Positions 8,652 to 18,622 of a DNA stretch of 39,810 nucleotides are shown in pieces. The notes under the pieces were generated by a model. It ran no database searches. It was not told the DNA's origin and saw only the letters and a list, made by a program, of their open reading frames with translations. Made by a program: the position numbers and the translations under genes. This stretch comes from Candidatus Tabaqchalia intestinavium. Its GTDB lineage: Bacteria > Bacillota > Clostridia > Oscillospirales > CAJFTT01. Where the stretch lies: contig CAJFTT010000002.1 of assembly GCA_904420005.1 (NCBI GenBank), positions 1 through 39,810 of the forward strand, given 5' to 3'. How positions within the stretch are numbered: position 1 is the stretch's first letter; every line of letters starts with the position of its first letter.

Positions 8652-8852
8652 TCATTCAACGACTTCCACCAGATGGCGGATGGTTTCGATCTTACCGCGC
8701 GTCGCGGCATTGTCCGGCTGCAGGACAACTTTGCCAACCTTGTTCAGCCCGAGGGACCGCGCCGTGGCAATCTGGTTGGCCTTTCTGCCGATCAGGCTCC
8801 GAACGAGCTTGATTTTGATCGTTGCCGCAGCTTCTGCTTTCTTCTTCGGCAT
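8652..8852 (-). CDS. rpmD: 50S ribosomal protein L30
   Basis: A 66-residue protein with the L30 signature IKIKLVRSLIGRKANQIAT. A short Lys/Ala-rich N-terminal extension (MPKKKAEAAAT) precedes the fold, making it a little longer than the usual 58-60 residues. AAGGAGG is found 9 bases before the ATG. L30 is absent from some bacterial lineages but kept here between rpsE and rplO. It contacts 23S rRNA domain II and 5S-proximal regions. Confidence 0.97.
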   Translation of the reverse strand: MPKKKAEAAATIKIKLVRSLIGRKANQIATARSLGLNKVGKVVLQPDNAATRGKIETIRHLVEVVE

Positions 8853-8867
8853 GGTTGTGCTGCCTCC

Positions 8868-9368
8868 TTACCCTAAAATATCCTTCACGGACTTGCCGCG
8901 CGTCTGCGCCACCTGGGACGCGTCGCGGAGGCTTTCCAGACCCTTGAGCGTCGCTTTGACGACGTTGGTGGGGTTGTTGGAACGCAGGCACTTGGTCCGG
9001 ATGTCCTTGATGCCCGCCGCTTCCACGACCGCACGCACCGCGCCGCCGGCGATCACGCCGGTACCGGGGCCAGCCGCCTTGAGCAGCACGCGGCCCGCGC
9101 CATATTCGCCCACCGTGTCGTGAGGAATCGTCGTGCCTTTCAGAGAAACCTCGATGAGGTTCTTCTTGGCGTCTTCAATGCCCTTGCGGATGGCCTCCGG
9201 CACTTCGCCGGCCTTGCCCAGGCCGCAGCCCACATGGCCCTGGCCGTCGCCGACAACCATCAGCGCCGCGAACTTGAAGATACGGCCGCCTTTCACCGTC
9301 TTGGAAACACGGTTGAGATACACTAATTTCTCCTGGAGTTCCAGGGTGCTCGCATCGATATTCGGCAT
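8868..9368 (-). CDS. rpsE: 30S ribosomal protein S5
   Basis: S5 sits at the mRNA entry channel and affects decoding accuracy. The 166-residue protein has the N-terminal double-stranded RNA-binding domain ([37 protein letters not shown]) and the C-terminal S5 fold ([21 protein letters not shown]). The loop around VSKTVKGG is where spectinomycin-resistance changes map in other bacteria; it looks wild type. AAGGAGG precedes the ATG. Confidence 0.98.
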   Translation of the reverse strand: MPNIDASTLELQEKLVYLNRVSKTVKGGRIFKFAALMVVGDGQGHVGCGLGKAGEVPEAIRKGIEDAKKNLIEVSLKGTTIPHDTVGEYGAGRVLLKAAGPGTGVIAGGAVRAVVEAAGIKDIRTKCLRSNNPTNVVKATLKGLESLRDASQVAQTRGKSVKDILG

Positions 9369-9385
9369 TCTCTTTCCTCCTTCAC

Positions 9386-9745
9386 TCAGAACTTGAGGCC
9401 GCCCTCGCGGGCGCCTTCGGCCAGCGCTTTGACGCGTCCGTGGTAGATATACCCGCCGCGGTCAAACACGACCTCTTCGATGCCCTTGGCCTTGGCGACC
9501 TCGGCCAGCTTCACGCCGACCTTCTTCGCCGCGTCACAGTTGCCCGTGGCGCCTTCGAAGCCCTTCTCCAGCGTCGACGCGCTGCAGAGGGTCGTCCCGG
9601 TGACATCGTCGATGATCTGCGCATAGATATGGTGAAGAGAGCGGAATACATTGAGTCTCGGCCTCTCTGCGGTGCCGCTGATTTTGGCGCGCACTCTCAC
9701 GTGTCTTTTCTGCCTCGCAGCTTTGCTATCCGGCTTTTTGACCAT
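9386..9745 (-). CDS. rplR: 50S ribosomal protein L18
   Basis: L18 binds 5S rRNA and anchors it in the central protuberance. The 119-residue sequence has the basic N-terminal region [19 protein letters not shown] and the conserved [18 protein letters not shown] and [17 protein letters not shown] segments. Normal length. AAAGGAG precedes the ATG, and 17 bp separate it from both rplF and rpsE. Confidence 0.98.
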   Translation of the reverse strand: MVKKPDSKAARQKRHVRVRAKISGTAERPRLNVFRSLHHIYAQIIDDVTGTTLCSASTLEKGFEGATGNCDAAKKVGVKLAEVAKAKGIEEVVFDRGGYIYHGRVKALAEGAREGGLKF

Positions 9746-9762
9746 TGCTTCTCACTCCTTTA

Positions 9763-10308
9763 TTACTTTTTGCCCTTGCCGGCCTTGCCTTCCTTGCGGC
9801 GGATCACTTCATCGACATACTTGATGCCCTTGCCCTTGTAAGGCTCCGGCGGACGCTTCTCGCGGATCTCCGCCGCGATCTGTCCGACCAGCTGCTTATC
9901 CGCGCCGGAAACGACAATCTTGTTGGGAGCCGGCGCATCGATCGTGATGCCCGCAGGCTCGTCATATTTGACCTGATGGGAGAAGCCCAGGTTCATCACC
10001 AGGGTCTTTCCCTGCTTGGCGACACGGTAGCCGACGCCGTTGACCTCAAGCTCCTTGGAGAAGCCCTTCGTCACGCCCTCGACCATGTTGGCCAGCAGCG
10101 TGCGGGTCAGTCCGTGCAGCGACTTATGCTCCTTGCTTTCCGTGGGGCGCTTGACATGCAGGACATTTTCCTCTTTTTCAATGATCATGTCCTGATGCAG
10201 CGTCTGGGTAAGGGTACCCTTGGGGCCCTTGACGGTGACGGTGTTCGCATCCAGCTTGACCTCAACGCCCGCGGGAATCGCAATCGGCATTCTTCCGATT
10301 CTGGACAT
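9763..10308 (-). CDS. rplF: 50S ribosomal protein L6
   Basis: L6 lies near the sarcin-ricin loop and the L7/L12 stalk base and is needed for 50S assembly. The 181-residue protein contains two copies of the L6 fold and ends with the conserved [21 protein letters not shown] motif region. It starts [17 protein letters not shown], the usual N-terminus. The SD (AAGGGGG) overlaps the rpsH stop region, 12 bp away. Confidence 0.98.
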   Translation of the reverse strand: MSRIGRMPIAIPAGVEVKLDANTVTVKGPKGTLTQTLHQDMIIEKEENVLHVKRPTESKEHKSLHGLTRTLLANMVEGVTKGFSKELEVNGVGYRVAKQGKTLVMNLGFSHQVKYDEPAGITIDAPAPNKIVVSGADKQLVGQIAAEIREKRPPEPYKGKGIKYVDEVIRRKEGKAGKGKK

Positions 10309-10320
10309 ATCTTTTCCCCC

Positions 10321-10719
10321 TTACCAAATAAATGCGAGCACTTCGCCGCCGATGTTTTCCTGCTTGGCTTTCTTGTCCGTCATGATTCCCTTGGACGTGG
10401 AAATGATGGCGGTGCCCAGGCCCTTGAGAACCTGCGGCATATCCTCGCAGTTCGTATAAATCCGCAGGCCCGGCTTGCTGACGCGGCGCAGTCCCTTGAT
10501 GACCGTGGACTTGTTCGGACCGTACTTGAGCACGATCTTGATGTTGCCCTGCTTGCCGTCCTCCGTGACCTGGTAGCCCTTGATATAGCCTTCGTCCAGC
10601 AGAATCTGCGCGATGGCCTTCTTCATATTGGACGCCGGAATCTCGACCGTATCATGCTTCGCGGAATTCGCGTTGCGGATTCTGGTGAGCATATCGGCGA
10701 TCGGATCGGTAATTTGCAT
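10321..10719 (-). CDS. rpsH: 30S ribosomal protein S8
   Basis: S8 is a primary 16S rRNA binder and, in E. coli, the translational repressor of the spc operon. Start at the ATG of [18 protein letters not shown] (10719; 132 residues), preceded by AAAGGAGG; the longer in-frame extension is not supported. The C-terminal signature [19 protein letters not shown] is intact. The 70-bp gap upstream holds a 12-bp hairpin (10747-10789), which is exceptional in this tightly packed operon and could be a regulatory site. Confidence 0.98.
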   Translation of the reverse strand: MQITDPIADMLTRIRNANSAKHDTVEIPASNMKKAIAQILLDEGYIKGYQVTEDGKQGNIKIVLKYGPNKSTVIKGLRRVSKPGLRIYTNCEDMPQVLKGLGTAIISTSKGIMTDKKAKQENIGGEVLAFIW

Positions 10720-10746
10720 GACCTCGAACCTCCTTTGCAATCTAGT

Positions 10747-10789
10747 GGCATTTTACGCCAGTATCAAAATGCATGGTTGGCAAAATGCC
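10747..10789 (-). promoter_or_regulatory. Hairpin between rpsZ and rpsH
   Basis: Read on the minus strand, GGCATTTT then GCCA pair with TGGC and AAAATGCC, giving a 12-bp stem interrupted by a 2-base bulge, with a 17-base loop containing ATGCAT. It fills the gap between the rpsZ stop and the rpsH ribosome binding site. No T-run follows. In E. coli, S8 represses spc translation by binding an mRNA hairpin; whether this element is the equivalent is inference. An mRNA-processing site is the alternative. Confidence 0.45.
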
Positions 10790-10975
10790 TTACCAGCTTG
10801 CTTTCTTCACACCGGGGATCTCGCCCTTATAGGCCAGCTCCCGGAAGCAGATACGGCAGATGCCGTATTTCCGGAGATAAGCGTGTGGTCTTCCGCAGAT
10901 CTTGCAGCGGTTGTAGCCTCTGGTGGAAAACTTCGGCTCTCTCTGCTGCCGGACTTTCATCGATGTTTTTGCCAC
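10790..10975 (-). CDS. rpsZ: 30S ribosomal protein S14, zinc type
   Basis: A 61-residue S14 of the short zinc-binding type, with C24, C27, C40 and C43 ([20 protein letters not shown]) forming the zinc ribbon. The start is GTG at 10975 ([17 protein letters not shown]) with AGGAGGG 8-9 bases upstream; an ATG five codons in (10960) is less well placed. The long zinc-free paralogue is not in the window. Located between rplE and rpsH as usual. Confidence 0.97.
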   Translation of the reverse strand: MAKTSMKVRQQREPKFSTRGYNRCKICGRPHAYLRKYGICRICFRELAYKGEIPGVKKASW

Positions 10976-10989
10976 TTCTTATTCCCTCC

Positions 10990-11529
10990 TCACTTCGCGA
11001 ACGGCGCGCCCAGCTGGGTCAGCAGCTCGCTTGCTTCCTCGTCGGTTTTGGCCGTGGTGACGAAGATGATGTCCATACCGCGCACCTTGTCGACCTTGTC
11101 GTATTCAATCTCCGGGAAGATCAGCTGCTCGCGCACGCCCAGCGCATAGTTGCCGCGGCCGTCGAACGAGTTGGGGTTGATGCCGCGAAAATCACGCACA
11201 CGCGGCAGCGCCACGTTGAACAGACGATCCATGAATTCATACATCTTGTCGCCGCGCAGCGTGACCTTCACGCCGATGCCCATGCCTTCGCGGAGCTTGA
11301 AGTTCGCGACGGACTTTCTCGCCTTGGTCACGATGGGCCGCTGGCCGGTGATGGCCGCGATGTCCCCCACGATGGCGTCGAGCATTTTGGTGTTGTCCTT
11401 GGCGTCGCCGGCGCCGACGTTGATGACGATCTTGTCGAGCTTCGGCACCTGCATGACGCTCTTGTAGCTGAATTTCTTCATCAGCGCAGGAACAATTTCG
11501 CTCTTATACTGGTCTTTCAGCCTTGCCAT
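10990..11529 (-). CDS. rplE: 50S ribosomal protein L5
   Basis: L5 binds 5S rRNA and contacts P-site tRNA and S13. The 179-residue protein is full length, with [18 protein letters not shown] near the N-terminus and the conserved [18 protein letters not shown] segment and the [16 protein letters not shown]-terminal motif. GGAGGA precedes the ATG. Gaps of 16 bp (rplX) and 14 bp (rpsZ) show co-transcription. Confidence 0.98.
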   Translation of the reverse strand: MARLKDQYKSEIVPALMKKFSYKSVMQVPKLDKIVINVGAGDAKDNTKMLDAIVGDIAAITGQRPIVTKARKSVANFKLREGMGIGVKVTLRGDKMYEFMDRLFNVALPRVRDFRGINPNSFDGRGNYALGVREQLIFPEIEYDKVDKVRGMDIIFVTTAKTDEEASELLTQLGAPFAK

Positions 11530-11545
11530 GTACTATCCTCCTCCA

Positions 11546-11875
11546 TCAAAGAGAATCGCCGCAATGCTTGCAGATGCGAATCTTCTTCTCGAATTTCTCG
11601 CCCGTCTCCGCGAACTTGTGCGCGACGCGGGTCGGCTTGCCGCACTTCGGACAGACAATCATGACTTTGCTGGCATACAGAGCGCCTTCCGCCTTCACGA
11701 TGCCGCCGGCCTCGCCCATTCTGCGGGGCTTGACGTGCTTGGTGACGATGTTGCGGCCCTCCACGATGATCTTGCCCTCTTCGGGGCTGACCTCCAGGAC
11801 CTTGCCTTTCTTGCCCTTATCCTTACCGCTGAGGATGATGACGGTATCATCCTTTCTGACGTGTAACTTTTTCAT
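11546..11875 (-). CDS. rplX: 50S ribosomal protein L24
   Basis: L24 starts 50S assembly and lines the exit-tunnel opening. The 109-residue product has the KOW motif near the N-terminus (DDTVIILSGKDKGKKGKV), the conserved GRNIVTKHVKP, and a C-terminal pair of CxxC motifs (CPKCGKPT and CKHCG), a zinc-ribbon-like end seen in some Firmicutes L24. TGGAGGTG precedes the ATG and overlaps the rplN stop region. Confidence 0.98.
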   Translation of the reverse strand: MKKLHVRKDDTVIILSGKDKGKKGKVLEVSPEEGKIIVEGRNIVTKHVKPRRMGEAGGIVKAEGALYASKVMIVCPKCGKPTRVAHKFAETGEKFEKKIRICKHCGDSL

Positions 11876-11888
11876 GATCGCACCTCCA

Positions 11889-12257
11889 TCAAAGCACTTC
11901 GGGTGCGAGGCTCAAAATCTTAAGGTATTCCTTATCTCTGAGTTCTCTTGCAACCGGGCCAAAGATACGGGTCCCTCTCGGGGTTTTGTCCTCACGGATA
12001 ATGACCGCCGCGTTCTCGTCGAAGCGGATATGGCTGCCGTCCTCTCTGTGGATGCCGCTCACCGAGCGCACGATCACAGCGCGGACAACCTCGCCCTTCT
12101 TGACGACGCCGCCGGGTGTCACCTTTTTGACAGATGCGACCACGACGTCGCCGATATTTGCGTACCTTCTGCGAGTGCCGCCCAGGACGCGGATGCACAT
12201 AAGCTCTTTCGCGCCTGTGTTGTCAGCAACTCTGAGGTAGGTTTGCTGCTGAATCAC
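11889..12257 (-). CDS. rplN: 50S ribosomal protein L14
   Basis: L14 contributes to bridges with the small subunit. The 122-residue protein has the family signature [20 protein letters not shown]. The start is GTG at 12257 with AGGAGGAAT just upstream; no ATG is available nearby. The C-terminal [24 protein letters not shown] is typical. The gap to rpsQ is 24 bp. Confidence 0.98.
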   Translation of the reverse strand: MIQQQTYLRVADNTGAKELMCIRVLGGTRRRYANIGDVVVASVKKVTPGGVVKKGEVVRAVIVRSVSGIHREDGSHIRFDENAAVIIREDKTPRGTRIFGPVARELRDKEYLKILSLAPEVL

Positions 12258-12281
12258 AATGATTCCTCCTTCACGTCGTGA

Positions 12282-12539
12282 TTATTTTGCCTTCTCCAGG
12301 ATCTCGCACAGGCGCCATCTCTTGTCCTTGGACAGGGGGCGCGTCTCCATGATGAGAACCTTGTCGCCGACCTTGCACTCGTTGTTCTCGTCATGCGCTT
12401 TGAACCGGACGGTCTTCTTGATGACCTTCTTGTATAACGGATGGGTGACGTTGTCCGCAATGGCCACGACGATCGTCTTGTCCATCTTGTCGGAAACGAC
12501 CTTGCCCACGAGGGTCTTTCTCAGATTGCGTTCGCTCAT
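12282..12539 (-). CDS. rpsQ: 30S ribosomal protein S17
   Basis: S17 is an OB-fold primary rRNA binder of the small-subunit body. The 85-residue sequence has the signature [19 protein letters not shown] and the [19 protein letters not shown] segment. GGGAGG precedes the ATG. Size and position between rpmC and rplN are standard. Confidence 0.98.
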   Translation of the reverse strand: MSERNLRKTLVGKVVSDKMDKTIVVAIADNVTHPLYKKVIKKTVRFKAHDENNECKVGDKVLIMETRPLSKDKRWRLCEILEKAK

Positions 12540-12557
12540 GCTATTTCCTCCCTTCCG

Positions 12558-12764
12558 TTACGCCTGCGCGCTGTCCTTCCGCTCGGAGGCGTGAAGGATG
12601 GTCTTGATGCGCGCGATGTCGCGCTTGACGTCTTTCATGCGCATGGGGTTGTCAAGCTGATTGATCGCGTGCTGGAAACGCAGGTTGAATAACTCGGACT
12701 TGAGCTCCTTGAGCTTCTGGTTGAGTTCGACTTCCGTCATTTCACGCAGTTCTTTCGCCTTCAT
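12558..12764 (-). CDS. rpmC: 50S ribosomal protein L29
   Basis: L29 is a small helical hairpin beside the exit tunnel and part of the docking site for trigger factor and SRP with L23. The 68-residue product reads [20 protein letters not shown] and is predicted to form two long helices. Its ATG overlaps the rplP stop by one base (TAATG), so it is translationally coupled to rplP. Confidence 0.98.
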   Translation of the reverse strand: MKAKELREMTEVELNQKLKELKSELFNLRFQHAINQLDNPMRMKDVKRDIARIKTILHASERKDSAQA

Positions 12765-13192
12765 TATTCATCACCATCCGTTTCCTGCTCTTTGACGACA
12801 AACTTGCACTTGATGGGAAGCTTGTGCATGGCAAGGCGCATGGCCTCGCGCGCGGCCTCTTCCGGCACGCCGGCGATCTCGAACATCACGCGGCCGGGCT
12901 TGACGACGGCAACCCAGTATTCGGGCGAGCCTTTACCGGAACCCATGCGGGTCTCGGCGGGCTTCTCCGTGATGGGCTTATCCGGGAAAATCTTGATCCA
13001 CACCTGTCCGCCACGCTTGATGAAACGCGTCATGGCGACACGGGCGGCCTCGATCTGGTTGGAGGTGATCCACGCCGGCTCGAGGGCTACAAGGCCGAAG
13101 TTCCCGTAGGTCACCTCGGTGCCGCGGCTGGCCTTACCGGTCAGGCGGCCTCTGTGCACGCGGCGATATTTCACTCTCTTGGGAAGCAGCAT
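12764..13192 (-). CDS. rplP: 50S ribosomal protein L16
   Basis: L16 organises the A site of the large subunit. The 142-residue protein starts [20 protein letters not shown] and contains the conserved [20 protein letters not shown] and [18 protein letters not shown]. It begins in a TAATG overlap with the end of rpsC and ends in the same kind of overlap with rpmC. The rest of the operon mostly has 10-30 bp gaps. Confidence 0.98.
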   Translation of the reverse strand: MLLPKRVKYRRVHRGRLTGKASRGTEVTYGNFGLVALEPAWITSNQIEAARVAMTRFIKRGGQVWIKIFPDKPITEKPAETRMGSGKGSPEYWVAVVKPGRVMFEIAGVPEEAAREAMRLAMHKLPIKCKFVVKEQETDGDE

Positions 13193-13857
13193 TATTTGTC
13201 CCCTCCTTCTGCACGGGGTTTCTTAACCTCCGGGAGAACCTCTCCTTTGTAAATCCACACCTTGACGCCGATGCGGCCATAGGTGGTGTGGGCCTCCGCG
13301 AAGCCGTAATCGATGTCCGCACGCAGGGTCTGCAGCGGAATGGTCCCTTCATGATAGCTCTCGGAGCGGGCGATCTCCGCGCCGCCGAGACGGCCGCCGA
13401 CCTGGGCCTTGATGCCCTTCGCACCGCTGCGCATCGTGCGTCCGATGGACTGCTTGAGCGCGCGGCGGAACGAAATACGCTTCTGCAGCTGCTGCGCGAT
13501 GTTCTCCGCGACGAGCTGCGCGTTCATGTCGGGGTTTTTGATCTCCACGGTGTCGATGATGACCGGCTTACCGAGCATCTTGGACACTTCCGCGCGCAGC
13601 TTGTCGATCTCCGAACCGCCGCGGCCGATGATCATGCCGGGCTTCGCGCAGTGGATGATCAGACGCACGCGCGCCGCGTCGCGCTCGATCTCGATGCAGG
13701 GCACGCCTGCGTTGTAAAGGCGCTTCTTGAGATATTTGCGGAGGTTATAATCCTCGACAATCGTATCTCCCATCGCGCTGTCACTCGTGATCCATCTGGA
13801 GGACCAGTTCTTAATCACACCGACCCTCAGACCGTGCGGGTTAACTTTTTGTCCCAT
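13192..13857 (-). CDS. rpsC: 30S ribosomal protein S3
   Basis: S3 binds mRNA at the entry channel with S4 and S5. The open frame runs far upstream but the true start is the ATG of [20 protein letters not shown] at 13857 (221 residues), preceded by an AGGAGG-type site in the gap after rplV. A type-II KH domain is visible ([20 protein letters not shown], about residues 60-80), then the S3 C-terminal domain ([19 protein letters not shown]). The stop overlaps the rplP start by one base. Confidence 0.98.
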   Translation of the reverse strand: MGQKVNPHGLRVGVIKNWSSRWITSDSAMGDTIVEDYNLRKYLKKRLYNAGVPCIEIERDAARVRLIIHCAKPGMIIGRGGSEIDKLRAEVSKMLGKPVIIDTVEIKNPDMNAQLVAENIAQQLQKRISFRRALKQSIGRTMRSGAKGIKAQVGGRLGGAEIARSESYHEGTIPLQTLRADIDYGFAEAHTTYGRIGVKVWIYKGEVLPEVKKPRAEGGDK

Positions 13858-13867
13858 AATATACCTC

Positions 13868-14206
13868 CTAGTCCCTTTCCTTGAGCACAAGCGTGACGTG
13901 GGACGTCCTCTTGAGAATCTGGAACGCCCTGCCCTGGGCGCGCGGACGGATCCGCTTGAGCGTCTTTCCCTCGCAGACGAAGCATTCCGAGACATACAGC
14001 TTGGACACGTCCATGTGGTGATTGTTGTCTGCGTTGGCAACCGCAGAATTGAGCAGCTTGAGGAGCAGCTCGCTCGCGGCCTTCGGGGTATTCTTCAGGA
14101 TCGCCCGCGCAAGGGCGACATCTTTATTTCTGATGAGATCCAGCACGATCTTGACCTTGCGGGGCGAGATGCGTGCGTCTCTCAGATGCGCTACTGCCTG
14201 TTGCAT
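13868..14206 (-). CDS. rplV: 50S ribosomal protein L22
   Basis: L22 spans the 50S subunit and its beta-hairpin narrows the peptide exit tunnel. The 112-residue product has the [20 protein letters not shown] start region and the C-terminal hairpin and signature ([20 protein letters not shown]). The tunnel loop looks intact, with no insertion or deletion of the kind linked to macrolide resistance. AAAGGAGG precedes the ATG. Confidence 0.98.
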   Translation of the reverse strand: MQQAVAHLRDARISPRKVKIVLDLIRNKDVALARAILKNTPKAASELLLKLLNSAVANADNNHHMDVSKLYVSECFVCEGKTLKRIRPRAQGRAFQILKRTSHVTLVLKERD

Positions 14207-14229
14207 ATATATCCTCCTTTCGGCCGCTC

Positions 14230-14511
14230 TTATTTGCCGTTATTCGAAGTCTTGGAGCCAGCATGGCCCTTGAAGGTGCGCGTGGGAGCGAACTCTCCCA
14301 GCTTGTGACCCACCATATCTTCCGTAACATAAACCGGCACATGCTTGCGTCCGTCATGGACTGCAAAGGTGTGACCGACGAAATCCGGGAAAATCGTGGA
14401 GGCGCGGCTCCAGGTCTTGAGCACACGCTTCTCGCCGGAGTTGTTCATTTCCTGAACCCTTTTGAGCAGAACCGGCTGCACGAAAGGTCCTTTTTTAACA
14501 CTTCTTCCCAT
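14230..14511 (-). CDS. rpsS: 30S ribosomal protein S19
   Basis: S19 forms part of the small-subunit head with S13. I choose the ATG of [19 protein letters not shown] at 14511 (93 residues, the normal length) over an in-frame ATG seven codons earlier, because the AAAGGAGG site lies within that extension. The C-terminal motif [18 protein letters not shown] is conserved. Confidence 0.98.
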   Translation of the reverse strand: MGRSVKKGPFVQPVLLKRVQEMNNSGEKRVLKTWSRASTIFPDFVGHTFAVHDGRKHVPVYVTEDMVGHKLGEFAPTRTFKGHAGSKTSNNGK

Positions 14512-14538
14512 CGGCTTACAGCCTCCTTTCAAGCATGA

Positions 14539-15372
14539 TTATTTGCCGTTGCGGCGTTTGACGATGAACTTGTTGGTCGGGTTCTTCTTCTTGCGGGTCT
14601 TGTAACCCAGGGTCGGCTTGCCCCACGGGGTCACAGGACCGGGACGGCCGATCGGGGACTTGCCTTCACCACCGCCGTGCGGATGGTCGACCGGGTTCAT
14701 AACAGAACCGCGGACCGTCGGGCGCCAGCCCATATGACGCTTGCGGCCGGCCTTGCCGAGATGCACGTTCTCGTTGTCGATGTTGGAAACCTGGCCGATG
14801 GTGGCAAAGCAATTCAGCGCCACCATACGCACCTCGCCGGACGGCAGGCGGACCTGGGCATATTTGCCTTCCTTGGCCATCAGCTGCGCCTGGTTGCCGG
14901 CGGCGCGGACCATCTGTCCGCCGCGGCCGGGATGCATCTCCACATTGTGGATGAAAGTACCGACCGGGATCGCGGCCAGCGGCAGCGCGTTGCCCGGCTT
15001 GATATCGGCGCTCTCGCCGGAGACAACGACGTCCCCGACCTTGAGGCCGTGCGGCGCGAGGATGTAGCGCTTTTCGCCGTCCTCATACTGCACCAGCGCG
15101 ATGAACGCCGTGCGGTTCGGGTCGTATTCCAGGGTCAGGACCGTCGCCGGCATGTCCAGCTTGTCGCGCTTGAAATCGATGATTCTGTATTTCCGCTTCT
15201 CCCCGCCGCCATGATGGCGAACGGTGATCCTGCCATAACTGTTCCGGCCAGCGGTCTTCTTCATCGGTTCGGTCAGGCTCTTCTCCGGGGCCACCTTGGA
15301 GAGCTGGGAATAATCGGTGACCGTCATATGCCGTCTCGATGCCGTGGTCGGCTTGAAGCTCTTTATCGGCAT
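14539..15372 (-). CDS. rplB: 50S ribosomal protein L2
   Basis: L2 is the largest and most conserved 50S protein, next to the peptidyl-transferase centre. The 277-residue product starts [17 protein letters not shown], has the OB-fold and SH3-like RNA-binding domains, and the C-terminal [18 protein letters not shown] loop, whose His has been linked to peptidyl transfer. GGAGGAAT precedes the ATG. Complete and normal length. Confidence 0.99.
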   Translation of the reverse strand: MPIKSFKPTTASRRHMTVTDYSQLSKVAPEKSLTEPMKKTAGRNSYGRITVRHHGGGEKRKYRIIDFKRDKLDMPATVLTLEYDPNRTAFIALVQYEDGEKRYILAPHGLKVGDVVVSGESADIKPGNALPLAAIPVGTFIHNVEMHPGRGGQMVRAAGNQAQLMAKEGKYAQVRLPSGEVRMVALNCFATIGQVSNIDNENVHLGKAGRKRHMGWRPTVRGSVMNPVDHPHGGGEGKSPIGRPGPVTPWGKPTLGYKTRKKKNPTNKFIVKRRNGK

Positions 15373-15409
15373 GGATGATTCCTCCTTTTTTCACTCAAAA
15401 ATCCGCAAA

Positions 15410-15709
15410 TCAGACAAGGCCCTCGAAGAACTCGATCTTCTTGGAATCCGCCTTGAGCTTGACGATGGCTTTCTTCCAGTCGGAGGTGTAGCCCTCGTGA
15501 CGGCCGACGCGCTTATGACGGCCGGGCACGTTCATGGTGAACACCTTCTCCACCTTCACGCCCTCGAACAGCTCCTCGACCGCTTTGGCGATCTCGACTT
15601 TGTTGGCGCTCTTCAGGACTTTGAACGTGTATTTGTTCTCCGCCATGGCCGCCATGCTCTTTTCCGTGATGATCGGACGAATGATGATGTCCTGTGCAGT
15701 CTTAATCAT
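15410..15709 (-). CDS. rplW: 50S ribosomal protein L23
   Basis: L23 is at the tunnel exit and docks trigger factor and SRP. The 99-residue sequence shows [20 protein letters not shown], the family signature, and the basic loop with [10 protein letters not shown]. Its ATG overlaps the rplD stop in an ATGA arrangement, implying translational coupling, with an AGGAGG inside the end of rplD. Confidence 0.98.
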   Translation of the reverse strand: MIKTAQDIIIRPIITEKSMAAMAENKYTFKVLKSANKVEIAKAVEELFEGVKVEKVFTMNVPGRHKRVGRHEGYTSDWKKAIVKLKADSKKIEFFEGLV

Positions 15710-16329
15710 GCATATACCTCCTCGATGCCGGTCACGGCGTCTTTGAGCAGCACGAGCTTGCCCGCATTGACAATGTCATAGACATTGAGCGTACCGACCT
15801 GCGCGGTCTTGACGCCGGGGATGTTGCGCACGCTCTTGATGACCGTCTGATCGACGCTGTCGAGCACGATGAGCGGCTTCTTCTCGGCGCCGATGGCCTT
15901 GAGGATGCCGGCGGCTTCCTTGGTCTTGATCTCGCTGAGGCCGAAGCTGTCGAGCACGATCAGATCGGAGGACAGCACCTTGCTGGAGAACGCCGACTTC
16001 ATGGCCAGACGCTTGACCTTCTTGTTGAGTGTGTAGCGATAGCTGCGGGGCTTGGGGCCGAGCGCGATGCCGCCGTGCGTCCACTGCGGAGCGCGCGTGG
16101 AACCCTGGCGGGCGCGGCCGGTGCCCTTCTGACGCCACGGCTTGCGGCCGCCGCCGCTCACTTCGGCGCGGGTCAGCGTGGACTGCGTGCCCTGGCGCTG
16201 GTTGGCCAGATAGTTGACAACCGCCGCATGCATGACCGGCACGTTGGGCTCAATCCCAAAGATCGCGTCGGACAGCTCGATCTCGGAAACCTTGTTTCCT
16301 TTATTATCAATCACTTGTACTTTTGGCAT
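15706..16329 (-). CDS. rplD: 50S ribosomal protein L4
   Basis: L4 lines the exit tunnel with its long basic loop, present here at about residues 60-90 ([19 protein letters not shown]). In E. coli L4 also represses the S10 operon; that regulation is not known to hold in Firmicutes. The 207-residue product begins [29 protein letters not shown] precedes the ATG. The last four bases overlap rplW. Confidence 0.98.
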   Translation of the reverse strand: MPKVQVIDNKGNKVSEIELSDAIFGIEPNVPVMHAAVVNYLANQRQGTQSTLTRAEVSGGGRKPWRQKGTGRARQGSTRAPQWTHGGIALGPKPRSYRYTLNKKVKRLAMKSAFSSKVLSSDLIVLDSFGLSEIKTKEAAGILKAIGAEKKPLIVLDSVDQTVIKSVRNIPGVKTAQVGTLNVYDIVNAGKLVLLKDAVTGIEEVYA

Positions 16330-16343
16330 CGTTCATTTCCTCC

Positions 16344-16976
16344 TTACGCCTTCACGCTGTCGGCGATGAAAACGACTCCGCCGCGCGGTCCGGGGATAGC
16401 CCCCTTGATGGCGATCAGATTGTTTTCCACGTCGATTTTGACGATGTCGAGATTCTGAACCGTCACCTGGACGTTACCCATCTGTCCCGGGAGCTTCTTG
16501 CCCTTGAACACGCGGGACGGGTCGGAGTTGGCGCCCATGGAGCCCGCGCTGCGATGCACAGGGCCGGTGCCGTGGGTCATCTTGAGGCGGTGCTGGCCGT
16601 GGCGCTTGATAGCGCCCTGGAAGCCCTTACCTTTGCTGGTGCCGACAACGTCGACCGCCTCGCCCACCGCGAAGATGTCCGCCTTGACGATATCGCCCAC
16701 GGAAAGCGCGCTGCAATCCTCGAGGCGGAACTCTTTCAGAACTCTCTTGGGGGCGACGTCGCCCTTCTTGAAGTGACCGGCCAGGGGCTTGGACACGGCA
16801 GCGGGCTTGATGTCGCCGAAGCCGAGCTGCACGCTCTCATAGCCGTCCGCCTCGGTGGTTTTCTTCTGCACGACCACGCAGGGGCCGGCCTCCACCACGG
16901 TCACGGGAATGACTTTGCCATTCTCGTCGAAAATCTGCGTCATGCCGATTTTCTTTGCGATAATTCCCTTTTTCAT
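16344..16976 (-). CDS. rplC: 50S ribosomal protein L3
   Basis: L3 is an early-assembly protein whose extension reaches the peptidyl-transferase centre. The 210-residue protein starts [20 protein letters not shown] and has the finger region [18 protein letters not shown] and [21 protein letters not shown] is upstream. A small perfect hairpin (GTTGGC-AAAC-GCCAAC, 16999-17014) lies in the 57-bp gap before rpsJ ends. Confidence 0.98.
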   Translation of the reverse strand: MKKGIIAKKIGMTQIFDENGKVIPVTVVEAGPCVVVQKKTTEADGYESVQLGFGDIKPAAVSKPLAGHFKKGDVAPKRVLKEFRLEDCSALSVGDIVKADIFAVGEAVDVVGTSKGKGFQGAIKRHGQHRLKMTHGTGPVHRSAGSMGANSDPSRVFKGKKLPGQMGNVQVTVQNLDIVKIDVENNLIAIKGAIPGPRGGVVFIADSVKA

Positions 16977-17033
16977 ACGTTACCTCCTTCGGTTATTGGT
17001 TGGCAAACGCCAACTTGACTCGCGCCGGGGAAA

Positions 17034-17345
17034 TCAGTCCTTCAGTTCGATTTCCACACCGGCGGGGAGCACCAGGTTCGTCAGCGCGTCGATGGTCTTG
17101 GCCGACGGCTTGAGGATGTCGATCAGGCGCTTGTGCACCCTTCTCTCAAACTGCTCGCGGCTGTCCTTGTACTTATGGACGGCGCGCAGGATCGTGATGA
17201 CTTCCTTCTCAGTCGGCAGCGGAACCGGGCCGGAAACCTTCGCCCCGGTGCGCTTGGCCGTTTCCACAATCTTCTCGGCGCTCTGGTCGATCAGCTGGTG
17301 GTCGTAGCTCTTGAGTCTGATCCTGATTTTCTCCTTGACTGCCAT
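17034..17345 (-). CDS. rpsJ: 30S ribosomal protein S10
   Basis: S10 is in the small-subunit head and, as NusE, also takes part in transcription antitermination. The start is the ATG of [20 protein letters not shown] at 17345 (103 residues); AGGAGG just upstream rules out the longer frame. The [20 protein letters not shown] signature is intact. It is the first gene of the 31-gene operon, about 380 bases downstream of the promoter at 17732-17760. Confidence 0.98.
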   Translation of the reverse strand: MAVKEKIRIRLKSYDHQLIDQSAEKIVETAKRTGAKVSGPVPLPTEKEVITILRAVHKYKDSREQFERRVHKRLIDILKPSAKTIDALTNLVLPAGVEIELKD

Positions 17346-17623
17346 TTTAGCTTGCCTCCTCATTTTCTTTTGCATGGACAGGCTGCGTCTCCGAAACTTC
17401 ACACTCGCCCGCGTGTTTCACGCCAGCGCATCAGAAAACCGAAATAAGCATCAGGGTCAAAGCTTACTTCGGAACGGAAATGCCTTGCTAAACAGCTTCT
17501 TTGAGCCATTTGTGCAATTCCTGTCGCCCGATTGTCGGACATACTCCACGGAAATTTTACCCGATTTCTCGGCAACCTCCCGCTTCATCGCATATGCACG
17601 CTTGATTATAATAGCATAACGAA

Positions 17624-17656
17624 GCGGCAATTGCAAGCTTTTTTTGCAATTGCCGC
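17624..17656 (-). promoter_or_regulatory. Perfect hairpin in S10 operon leader
   Basis: GCGGCAATTGCAA (17624-17636) pairs perfectly with TTGCAATTGCCGC (17644-17656), a 13-bp stem with a 7-base T/A-rich loop. It lies in the roughly 380-base untranslated leader of rpsJ. No T-run follows on the minus strand. The arms share the palindrome GCAATTGC, so it could also be a binding site at DNA level. Its role in controlling the ribosomal operon is inference. Confidence 0.5.
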
Positions 17657-17731
17657 CAAAATTTTTGCAGAAATTTCCTCGCCGCCGCGCCGCCCGGCCA
17701 AAAGGCCCACCCGGCGAAGCGGGCGTTGCTT

Positions 17732-17760
17732 ATTATATTATAAATGTAACCGTTCGTCAA
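17732..17760 (-). promoter_or_regulatory. S10-spc-alpha operon promoter
   Basis: On the minus strand, TTGACG (17760-17755) and TATAAT (17737-17732) are separated by 17 bases, a near-perfect sigma-A promoter. Transcription would start near 17725 and give a leader of about 380 bases. It diverges from the pyr promoter: the two -35 boxes are about 51 bp apart. A second TATAAT at 17610-17605 has no good -35 element. Confidence 0.85.
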
Positions 17761-17811
17761 GCGAAACCCTTCTCCCCCGCGAAACATAACACACTATTCA
17801 CAAAAAAAGGC

Positions 17812-17840
17812 TTGCCCGCGTCCCGCCGCTGTGGTATAAT
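17812..17840 (+). promoter_or_regulatory. pyr operon promoter
   Basis: TTGCCC (17812-17817) and TATAAT (17835-17840) have a 17-base spacer. Transcription would begin near 17847, about 40 bases before the PyrR-binding sequence and 176 bases before pyrR, matching the usual layout of an attenuated pyr operon. Confidence 0.8.
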
Positions 17841-17842
17841 AA

Positions 17843-18589
<747 letters not shown>

Positions 18590-18622
18590 CGCCGCCGCCC
18601 CTGTCATGAAAGGAGAGACGCT

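Noticed and set aside
17605-17612. Additional TATAAT promoter inside the rpsJ leader
   Set aside because: It is present on both strands, but no acceptable -35 element lies 16-18 bases away.
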